Source: Aquifex aeolicus (lineage in GTDB: Bacteria; Aquificota; Aquificia; Aquificales; Aquificaceae). From it: 14,514 nucleotides of DNA. Within the stretch, counting starts at the first letter, position 1, and each line of letters starts with the position of its first letter. The position numbers and the translations under genes are program-made. A model generated the notes under the pieces. It ran no database searches, was not told the DNA's origin, and worked only from the letters and a program-made list of their open reading frames with translations. The DNA is taken from contig DRNB01000039.1 of assembly GCA_011375045.1 (NCBI GenBank), forward strand, positions 1 through 14,514, read 5' to 3'. Of the stretch, positions 7,758-12,545 are shown piece after piece.

Positions 7758-8669
7758 TCAGAAGTGGCGGAAACCTCTGGGTTCAGCTTTTCTGCCGTCT
7801 ATCCACACACCCTCCCCCTCCGATACGGTCCCTATCCTCCGAACGCCGGAAAGCGCCACAGGCTCCCTCGATGTGAAGAGGATCTGATAGTCCTCACCTC
7901 CGTAGAGGGCGTATTCGAGAGGATCCCTGCTGTACTTTTCACAGAACCTCATCAGCTCCTCCGAAAGGGGAAGCTCGGAGGTTTCTATCTCCACCCTGAC
8001 CCTACTCCTGCGGGCAAGGTGAAAGGCGTCCGCCACCAGTCCATCGCTGACATCGAGGCTTGCGGTTGCCCCTTCACTCACCAGACCGGAAAGGTCGGTC
8101 CGGACAAGGGGTTTGAGGTGTCTCTCTATAAGCTTCCTTTCGAAATCCTCGTGCGCTTTCCTGTTCATGAGGAGGAGATCGAGTCCCGCTCTGGAATCTC
8201 CGAGGGTTCCCGTTACAAAGAGAGCGTCGCCCGGCTTTGCACCCCCCCTCCCCACAGGTCTGCGGCTTTCCCCCACCACAAAGACGTCTATCCCGATCCT
8301 GTCTCCTCTCGAGAGATTGCCACCCACAATTCTGCATCCGTAAAACTCACAGGCTTCCCTCATACCCCTGTAGAGATCCTCGACGTAGGAAACCTCGATG
8401 TCGGGGAGGATAAGGGAAACGAGCGCCCATACCGGTCTGCCACCGTTTCCGGCAACATCGCTCACGTTAACGCTTATAGCCTTCCAGCCCACCGCTGCCG
8501 GCGGATAGTGGGGTAGAAAGTGAACCCCCTCTAAAAGGATATCCGTCGTAAGCAGAAGGAAGCTGTTCCCGAACCTAACGTGAGCGCAGTCGTCCCCTAT
8601 CTCCTCCGAACCCAGCAGGTTTTTAAGACGCTCCACAAGAGCAAACTCCCCAACCTCAGAGATCCGCAT
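7758..8669 (-). CDS. thiL: Thiamine-monophosphate kinase
   Basis: ThiL phosphorylates thiamine monophosphate to the cofactor thiamine diphosphate using ATP, in the cytoplasm. The 303-residue length is normal. Motifs in order are GDDCAH (25-30) near the N-terminus, TTDILLEGVHF (41-51) with the metal-binding Asp43, VNVSDVAGNGGRP (67-79) with Asp71, VGGNLSRGD (115-123), TGTLGDSRAG in the middle, and SLDVSDGLVAD before the C-terminal subdomain. It is the first gene of the minus-strand run that ends with the ABC ATPase. The ATG at 8669 has no recognisable Shine-Dalgarno, but a perfect TATAAT on this strand (8688 to 8683) ends 13 nt upstream, so the 5' leader would be only a few nucleotides. It is transcribed divergently from sod across a 101-nt gap. 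No other thi gene is nearby. Confidence 0.96.
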   Translation of the reverse strand: MRISEVGEFALVERLKNLLGSEEIGDDCAHVRFGNSFLLLTTDILLEGVHFLPHYPPAAVGWKAISVNVSDVAGNGGRPVWALVSLILPDIEVSYVEDLYRGMREACEFYGCRIVGGNLSRGDRIGIDVFVVGESRRPVGRGGAKPGDALFVTGTLGDSRAGLDLLLMNRKAHEDFERKLIERHLKPLVRTDLSGLVSEGATASLDVSDGLVADAFHLARRSRVRVEIETSELPLSEELMRFCEKYSRDPLEYALYGGEDYQILFTSREPVALSGVRRIGTVSEGEGVWIDGRKAEPRGFRHF

Positions 8670-8682
8670 GGTTAACGGGACG

Positions 8683-8688
8683 ATTATA
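8683..8688 (-). promoter_or_regulatory. Predicted -10 element for thiL
   Basis: A perfect TATAAT is read on the minus strand in the 101-nt divergent gap, 13 nt before the thiL ATG. A convincing -35 TTGACA is not visible; only TATGAC lies at a suitable distance. A start site 6-7 nt downstream would leave a leader of about 6 nt, too short for a Shine-Dalgarno. Confidence 0.5.
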
Positions 8689-8731
8689 AACTTTTATGCT
8701 AACAGTCATAAGAGGATCATCCTGCGGATAT

Positions 8732-8737
8732 TATAAT
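8732..8737 (+). promoter_or_regulatory. Predicted -10 element for sod
   Basis: A perfect TATAAT on the plus strand lies 33 nt upstream of the sod ATG, leaving a leader of about 25 nt that includes the strong Shine-Dalgarno. The -35 region is occupied by the perfect inverted repeat AGGAT-C-ATCCT (8713-8723) rather than a TTGACA, so activation or repression at this site is possible. Confidence 0.5.
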
Positions 8738-8770
8738 CACACAGGAAAAATCAGAGGAGGAGGTAGGAAC

Positions 8771-9406
8771 ATGGGAGCGTTCAAACTTCAACCGAGGGAT
8801 CACCTCAAGCCGTCAAACCTTCAGGACATATCGAACCAGCAGATAGAGCCCCACTTCGAAGCCCACTACAAGGGTTACGTTACCAAGTTCAACGAAATTC
8901 AGGACAAGCTTGCAGACAGGAGCTTCTCCGACCGGGGAAAGGCAAACCAGAACTACTCGGAGTTCAGAGAGCTCAAGGTGGAGGAAACCTTCAACTACAT
9001 GGGCGTTGTCCTCCACGAGCTTTACTTCGGGCACCTCGGAAGCGGGGGAGAGCCTTCGGAGGCTTTCAGGAAGAAGGTGGAGAAGGATTTCGGCAGCTGG
9101 GAAGCCTGTGTGGAGGAGCTCAAGGCGACGGCTATAGCCTTCAGGGGCTGGGCTATCTTAGGTCTCGATCTGTTTTCGGGAAGGCTGATGGTGAACGGCC
9201 TTGATGCCCACAACGTCTATAACCTCCACGGCTTCATTCCCATAATAGTGATCGACACTTACGAACACGCCTACTACGTGGATTACAAAAACAAGAGACC
9301 TCCTTACGTAGACGCGGTTCTCAGGAACCTCAACTGGGAAGTGGTAAACGCGAGGTTCTCCAAAGCCATGAAAGCCTGCGAAGCCATGAGGGATTACATA
9401 GGTTAA
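8771..9406 (+). CDS. sodB: Superoxide dismutase, Fe/Mn family (Aquifex Fe-SOD type)
   Basis: The enzyme disproportionates superoxide to O2 and H2O2 in the cytoplasm. The 211-residue protein has the four metal ligands of the family: His28 (EPHFEAHYKGYV, also with His32 and Tyr36), His82 (VVLHELYF), Asp162 and His166 (IDTYEHAYYVDYKNKRP). The sequence closely resembles the Fe-SOD of Aquifex pyrophilus as I recall it, including the IDTYEHAYY form where most bacterial SODs have DVWEHAYY. I favour iron over manganese on that resemblance only. The start is ATG at 8771, with GAGGAGGAGGT at 8754-8764 six nt upstream; the frame extends to 8696 but those codons do not resemble SOD. It is monocistronic: divergent from thiL and followed by a hairpin at 9435. 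Oxidative-stress control is likely, but only a possible palindrome at the -35 region hints at it. Confidence 0.97.
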   Translation: MGAFKLQPRDHLKPSNLQDISNQQIEPHFEAHYKGYVTKFNEIQDKLADRSFSDRGKANQNYSEFRELKVEETFNYMGVVLHELYFGHLGSGGEPSEAFRKKVEKDFGSWEACVEELKATAIAFRGWAILGLDLFSGRLMVNGLDAHNVYNLHGFIPIIVIDTYEHAYYVDYKNKRPPYVDAVLRNLNWEVVNARFSKAMKACEAMRDYIG

Positions 9407-9434
9407 CCCCTCTTTATTTACGTAAGGAATCTCT

Positions 9435-9451
9435 GGGGGCTTTTTGCCCCC
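9435..9451 (+). terminator. GC hairpin downstream of sod, possible terminator
   Basis: GGGGGC-TTTTT-GCCCCC forms a 6-bp all-GC stem with a T5 loop, 28 nt after the sod stop. The T run is in the loop and no U tract follows, so intrinsic termination is uncertain. The same stem sequence recurs at 10793-10809 on the far side of the toxin-antitoxin-chaperone genes. Confidence 0.45.
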
Positions 9452-9490
9452 TGGGCAGACATTGAAGATGGGGAGTAACATTATTATGAG

Positions 9491-9519
9491 TTGACTCAGG
9501 GAGGGAAATGAGGAATAAT
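9491..9519 (+). promoter_or_regulatory. Sigma70-like promoter TTGACT-N17-AATAAT overlapping the toxin start
   Basis: TTGACT (9491-9496) and AATAAT (9514-9519) are separated by exactly 17 nt, each one mismatch from consensus. The -10 lies after the toxin ATG (9508) and the expected start site near 9526 falls inside the 20-bp palindrome. Transcripts from it would lack the toxin start codon but carry antitoxin and chaperone. A weaker element TATTAT (9482-9487) lies upstream and could serve the toxin. Confidence 0.4.
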
Positions 9520-9942
9520 TTAACTTATAAGTTAAATGAGAGCGGTAAAGAGCCGAATGAGTTTGAGAGGGTTGCGAGCAATGCATACAACGTATGGGTA
9601 TGGAAAGGTTTCGAGGATCAAGCGGATGCAGTTCTCCGGGGAGACGCGAGAGGAGAGGAGAAAGTTTACAGCTGGATCGAGCGCTTGGCAGAACGAATCC
9701 CCCCAGGAACAGATAAGGTTCGCAGACTTGAGGGGTTCCCTTGTGAGGAGTGGAATGTATGGGAAATCAAGCCCAAACCATACAGAGTCGCTTTCGTGCG
9801 TATTTGTGGGAAGCACATCCTTGTGGGCTATATCTGGAGGAAAAAAGGTAAAAGCACGGATAGCGTGGAGATCAGAAAAGCTTGTGAAAAAATGGTGGAG
9901 CTTATACGGAAGTTTATGAAGGAGGTGAAGCCATGTCAGTAA
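9508..9942 (+). CDS. HigB/RelE-superfamily toxin (Gp49-like) of a TAC module
   Basis: The 144-residue protein ends in the pattern of phage Gp49/HigB-like toxins: VWEIKPKPYRVAFVRICGK (residues 84-102), then GYIWRKKGKS (107-116) and a helix EIRKACEKM (121-129). In HigB1-like proteins the matching stretch reads LEL-x-FRVLFF, then a basic turn and an ETALDR helix. Such toxins cut mRNA on the ribosome; the basic residues Arg93, Arg111, Lys112 and Lys113 are candidates for RNA contact. The N-terminal ~30 residues are an extra stretch. ATG 9508 is the only usable start before the conserved core; GGGAGGG is just 2 nt upstream of it, a cramped Shine-Dalgarno suggesting weak translation. Codons 4-10 contain a perfect palindrome. 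The stop overlaps the antitoxin gene by 10 nt. The assignment rests on motif pattern and context, not on a search. Confidence 0.75.
   Translation: MRNNLTYKLNESGKEPNEFERVASNAYNVWVWKGFEDQADAVLRGDARGEEKVYSWIERLAERIPPGTDKVRRLEGFPCEEWNVWEIKPKPYRVAFVRICGKHILVGYIWRKKGKSTDSVEIRKACEKMVELIRKFMKEVKPCQ
9518..9537 (+). repeat. Perfect 20-bp palindrome, candidate antitoxin operator
   Basis: ATTTAACTTATAAGTTAAAT is its own reverse complement over all 20 bases. It lies in codons 4-10 of the toxin gene and covers the likely start site of the TTGACT/AATAAT promoter. HigA-type antitoxins repress their own operon by binding palindromes at the promoter, so this is the natural operator candidate. Confidence 0.6.
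9919..9927 (+). promoter_or_regulatory. Strong ribosome-binding site of the antitoxin gene
   Basis: AAGGAGGTG lies 5 nt before the ATG at 9933, inside the toxin gene. It is much better placed than the toxin's own site (2-nt spacing), which fits antitoxin being made in excess over toxin. Confidence 0.8.
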
Positions 9943-10313
9943 AAGATAGAATACGGAAACTTCGCAGGCAGCCCGGCTACATATACGAGGGACTAAAGTA
10001 TGACCTTTCGGAGCAACTCTATGATCTCATGAAGGAAAAGGGTCTAACGAAGAAGGAGCTCGCCGAAAGGATGGGAGTTAGTCCCGCATATGTAAGCAAG
10101 ATATTCGGGGCGGAAAACATATCGCTTAGGACTATTGCAAAAGTTCTCGCTGCCCTTGACGCTGAGGATGTAACATTAAAAATAACCCCGCGGAATTCTT
10201 CAGCAGATAAGCTCAGTAAACTGTTCAGTTCTGTGCAAGTAGCTTGGGCACCCGTAGATTTGACAATTGAGGAGACGGGGAATGAAGGCGAAGAAATCGG
10301 TAATGCAGCTTGA
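9933..10313 (+). CDS. HigA-like XRE antitoxin with C-terminal chaperone-addiction-like tail
   Basis: The 126-residue protein has a Cro/CI-type helix-turn-helix from about residue 26 to 80. The DNA-recognition segment is LTKKELAERMGVSPAYVSK (38-56), followed by ISLRTIAKVLAAL (63-75). Beyond it, residues 88-126 form an extension with a hydrophobic/aromatic patch around LSKLFSSVQVAWAPVDLTI (94-112). In TAC systems, an extra C-terminal segment (ChAD) makes the antitoxin unstable unless a dedicated SecB-like chaperone binds it; the tail position and adjacent SecB-like gene fit that model. The antitoxin should neutralise the upstream toxin and repress the operon through the palindrome at 9518. The start ATG at 9933 has a near-perfect Shine-Dalgarno. 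It overlaps the toxin gene by 10 nt and the chaperone gene by 32 nt. Confidence 0.85.
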   Translation: MSVKDRIRKLRRQPGYIYEGLKYDLSEQLYDLMKEKGLTKKELAERMGVSPAYVSKIFGAENISLRTIAKVLAALDAEDVTLKITPRNSSADKLSKLFSSVQVAWAPVDLTIEETGNEGEEIGNAA

Positions 10314-10725
10314 AACTGTCAGGGTAGACAACTTCAGGTTAGAATGGTCTCTGTCTACTCTCGAAAATAAGTTTGATCCTGGAGACTACACAGTTAATCT
10401 GGACTTCAATATTGCTCCACTCGATGAAAGTGAACAGCTATACGGTATTAAACTCTTGTTGAAAGTTAACGAGAGGAAAACCTCTACTCCATTTAGAGCA
10501 AAGACCGAACTCTATGGAACGTTCAGGTTCACATCAGAGGAAATTTCTGAAGAGAGAAAGGCTCGCTACCTACTTTTAAATGGACTTTCCATACTTTACA
10601 GCTTTGCGAGAGGTTACTTTTTCGCTAAGCTCGATTCGTTACCTCCGGATTCACGTCTGTTACCGACTGTAAATTTGTTAGACCTTGTGGAGAAAAAAGC
10701 TGCACCTAAAAGAGAAAACACATAG
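10282..10725 (+). CDS. SecB-like chaperone of the TAC module
   Basis: The 147-residue protein fits the SecB fold pattern: an extended strand YTVNLDFNIAP (36-46), YGIKLLLKVNE (54-64), TELYGTFRF (75-83), then a helix LLLNGLSILYSFARGYFFAK (97-116). It ends in PPDSRLLPTVNLLDL (121-135), which corresponds to SecB's ILFPYAR helix and LPPVNF end. SecB-family proteins hold unfolded proteins as oligomers; in a TAC module the client is the antitoxin tail. I chose ATG 10282 with GAGGAGA (10269-10275) six nt upstream; the TTG at 10267 and ATG at 10303 are poorer. The coding region is A+T-richer than its neighbours (24 G/C of 60 at 10321-10380, against 39 of 60 at 9001-9060 in sod), which suggests horizontal acquisition. 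It could also serve in general export, as Aquificota usually lack a proteobacterial-type SecB. Confidence 0.78.
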   Translation: MKAKKSVMQLETVRVDNFRLEWSLSTLENKFDPGDYTVNLDFNIAPLDESEQLYGIKLLLKVNERKTSTPFRAKTELYGTFRFTSEEISEERKARYLLLNGLSILYSFARGYFFAKLDSLPPDSRLLPTVNLLDLVEKKAAPKRENT

Positions 10726-10729
10726 TTGT

Positions 10730-10747
10730 TTAGATCACGTTAGATCA
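10730..10747 (+). repeat. Tandem direct repeat TTAGATCA with 10-bp period
   Basis: TTAGATCA occurs at 10730-10737 and again at 10740-10747, one helical turn apart, just after the SecB-like gene stop. It could be a protein-binding site or a junction remnant; two copies of 8 bp is weak evidence. Confidence 0.35.
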
Positions 10748-10790
10748 GCTCTACTCCAGTCCACGAGAATCTGATTTTTGTATTAAAATA

Positions 10791-10811
10791 ACGGGGGCTG
10801 TAAGCCCCCGT
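10791..10811 (+). terminator. Intrinsic terminator-like hairpin after the TAC module
   Basis: ACGGGGGCT-GTA-AGCCCCCGT is a perfect 9-bp stem with a 3-nt loop, preceded by an A-rich stretch and followed by TTG. It most likely ends the toxin-antitoxin-chaperone transcript. The U tract is short (three T counting the stem end). The next gene begins only 5 nt after the stem. Confidence 0.7.
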
Positions 10812-10816
10812 TTGCT

Positions 10817-11023
10817 ATGAAGGAAACACGGATAGTAAAGTACATAAAGGGTCTTATAAGAAACCACAGATACATGACTACAGAGGATATTATGCTTCTG
10901 CTGGAGCGCTATTACGGACTCCCCATAAGCGTTCCCTCCGTTTACTACAAGTACAGAAAGATAATAAAACGGTGCAGGCAGGAGGTTTACAGGGAGAGAA
11001 GGAGGAGAAAAAAGGAAGGCTGA
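10817..11023 (+). CDS. Small, very basic protein of unknown function
   Basis: I do not recognise this 68-residue protein. It is rich in Arg, Lys and Tyr and ends in a highly basic tail (YRERRRRKKEG). The middle (TTEDIMLLLERYYGLPISVPSVYYKYRKI) looks like a compact helical, possibly winged-helix-like nucleic-acid-binding unit, but that is inference. The frame is well conserved in composition with host genes (aga/agg Arg codons), supporting a real gene. ATG 10817 lies 5 nt after the terminator-like hairpin with no Shine-Dalgarno. A later ATG at 10874 also lacks one, so the true start and the promoter are unclear. A TAAAAT at 10784-10789 just before the hairpin could be its -10, which would put the hairpin in its leader. 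It converges with the pentapeptide gene with only 1 nt between stops. Confidence 0.6.
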   Translation: MKETRIVKYIKGLIRNHRYMTTEDIMLLLERYYGLPISVPSVYYKYRKIIKRCRQEVYRERRRRKKEG

Positions 11024-11024
11024 G

Positions 11025-11645
11025 TCAGTCTATAACGTCGCTTTCGAACTCATTCCAATCCTTACGGGGTGAGGACTTCCCGCTCCAGGGTTTCTTACCG
11101 TAAAAGGAGACACCCTCGTCGCTGATGTTGTGAAAGACCGCGTCCCTCATAAAGGCTCTTCTCAGGTCGGCACCGCTGAAGTTAACGCTTCTGAGGAAAG
11201 CCCGGGAGAAGTTTGCTCCCTTCAGGTAGGCGCCGGAGAAGTCCACGTTCTCGAGTCTGCTCATTGCAAAGGAGGCGTCCATACCCTGAGACATGGAGAA
11301 GTCAGTGTTTTCTATTGTAGCCTCGGACAGATCGCACACTCCCAAGAAGGAGTGTCTGAAGTTGCAGTTCCTTATCCGCGTCCTTCTCATGTTCGCCCGC
11401 TGAAGACTCGCCCTCTCAAAGCTGACCTCCTCCAGCTCGCACCCCTCGAAATCCGCCTCGCCGAGGAAGGCTTCCTCGAAGTTCACACCCCTCAGGAGGG
11501 AGTTCCTGAAGCTGACGCAGGTGAGGGTGGTGTTTGTAAAGAGAGCGCCCCTGAGATCGAGACCGCTGAGATCCGCGTAGGACAGATCCATATCCGAAAA
11601 GTCCGCACCCTCCTTCAGTATCCTCTCTATCTCTTCTCTTCTCAT
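11025..11645 (-). CDS. Pentapeptide-repeat protein
   Basis: The 206-residue protein is almost entirely A(D/N)Lxx/F-type pentapeptide repeats, for example ADLSG, LDLRG, VNFEE, ADFEG, ANMRR, VDFSG, ANFSR, VNFSG, ADLRR, running from about residue 14 to 175. A charged C-terminal tail of ~30 residues follows. Such repeats fold into a right-handed square beta-helix. Some members (Qnr, MfpA) mimic DNA and bind gyrase; others have no known role, and nothing here decides between them. It has no signal peptide. I chose ATG 11645 (MRREEIERILKEG): the open frame extends to TTG 11678, but those codons read into the gap. No Shine-Dalgarno is visible, though TATCTT lies 9 nt upstream. It is the last gene of the ileS-nrnA-DUF89 run, 41 nt after the DUF89 stop. 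Confidence 0.9.
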   Translation of the reverse strand: MRREEIERILKEGADFSDMDLSYADLSGLDLRGALFTNTTLTCVSFRNSLLRGVNFEEAFLGEADFEGCELEEVSFERASLQRANMRRTRIRNCNFRHSFLGVCDLSEATIENTDFSMSQGMDASFAMSRLENVDFSGAYLKGANFSRAFLRSVNFSGADLRRAFMRDAVFHNISDEGVSFYGKKPWSGKSSPRKDWNEFESDVID

Positions 11646-11686
11646 GGCTCTATTAAGATACACTATCGTGGACAGCAACCGCTGAT

Positions 11687-12538
11687 CTATCTCAGAAGGA
11701 GGACGGACTTACCCACACCTGAACCGGTTTCGCGAGCGACAGGTTCGCACTTTGCCACAAGCAGGTGGAAGACCTCCCTTGCGGAGGTATCGAGGGTTTC
11801 GAAGTTAGCCTGCCCCTTGCTCAGAACAAGGTCAGAGGAAAAGAAGATCCTTCTGAAGTCCTCAGAACAGTCTTCGAGCCAAGTTCCCACCATTCTGGAA
11901 CCGTTATCGATCACCCTGCAGAGCTCGGTCATGGAAACCGCCCGGGCATCTTCGAGGGTTGCATCGTTCAGAACCGGTCCCCCCTTGACGCAGTAAACAA
12001 CCTCCTTTCCCATATCCTTCAGAACGCTTACCAGAATCTTGTCGAAGACAATCTCCCCCGCGTTGTCCCCCAGTATAAGAACGCTATGGGCTGCGGAGAG
12101 CCTTTTCCTGAAAGCGTCGTAGTCCCATACTGCAAAATCGGAGGCTATGAACCTTCTTACGTCCTCCTCCAGATCGAACTCTCCTCTTATGGCAAAGTCT
12201 ATGGAGTTACCAGCCGCGGAGATCTTCAGGGCTGTGGCGAGTTTATCTTCAGAGGAGGAAAGCTCCCTCTGAACCAGGGGAAGGAGCTTGAGGGCAAGCT
12301 CGTTGGAGAGCTTCTTCCTCTCCTGAAAGGGATCCTTTCTACCGATCACCTCCTCCACTATCCTCTGAACAAAGCTCGCGTAGTAAGCCGGAGGGTTCCG
12401 AAATTCGGAAACGCCGCAGAGGAACCGGAGGCTCCTCCTCACCACCTCCATCTCATCCCGAACATCTGTTTCTGTCCTCCTGACGGCGTTCAAACCCTGC
12501 TTCAGGAGGCAGGGAATACAGGCTGGATAGGTTTTCAT
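11687..12538 (-). CDS. DUF89/ARMT1-like family protein (COG1578), probable metal-dependent phosphatase
   Basis: The 283-residue protein starts MKTYPACIPCLLKQ, with the C7-x2-C10 pair typical of the bacterial/archaeal DUF89 subgroup. It then has LILGDNAGEIVFDK (155-167) with the metal-site residues Asp158 and Asn159, KGGPVLNDAT (185-194) with Asn191-Asp192, and SSDLVLSKGQANFET (234-248) with Asp236 and Lys241. Family members are divalent-metal-dependent phosphatases proposed to clear damaged or unwanted phosphometabolites (damage-control enzymes); the substrate here is unknown. It begins 7 nt after the nrnA stop and lacks a clear Shine-Dalgarno. A TAAACT lies 4 nt before the ATG, so coupling to nrnA translation or leaderless initiation are both possible. 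Family assignment is good; function is by analogy. Confidence 0.9.
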   Translation of the reverse strand: MKTYPACIPCLLKQGLNAVRRTETDVRDEMEVVRRSLRFLCGVSEFRNPPAYYASFVQRIVEEVIGRKDPFQERKKLSNELALKLLPLVQRELSSSEDKLATALKISAAGNSIDFAIRGEFDLEEDVRRFIASDFAVWDYDAFRKRLSAAHSVLILGDNAGEIVFDKILVSVLKDMGKEVVYCVKGGPVLNDATLEDARAVSMTELCRVIDNGSRMVGTWLEDCSEDFRRIFFSSDLVLSKGQANFETLDTSAREVFHLLVAKCEPVARETGSGVGKSVLLLR

Positions 12539-12545
12539 GTAAAGT

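Noticed and set aside
6511..7887. Long plus-strand frame of 458 codons opposite the HD gene
   Set aside because: It mirrors the HD and thiL coding strands; the residues are Pro/Leu/His-rich low-complexity with no recognisable motif, and the minus-strand genes are clear.
8696..8770. N-terminal extension of sod
   Set aside because: It would span the promoter and Shine-Dalgarno; SOD similarity starts exactly at the ATG at 8771.
9536..9919. Alternative frame of 127 codons inside the toxin gene
   Set aside because: It has no ribosome-binding site and no recognisable motif, whereas the 9508 frame carries a HigB-like core and couples to the antitoxin.
10726..10816. Possible attachment site or small RNA in the gap after the chaperone gene
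   Set aside because: Only a short direct repeat and a terminator hairpin are visible; there is no tRNA, integrase or flanking duplication.
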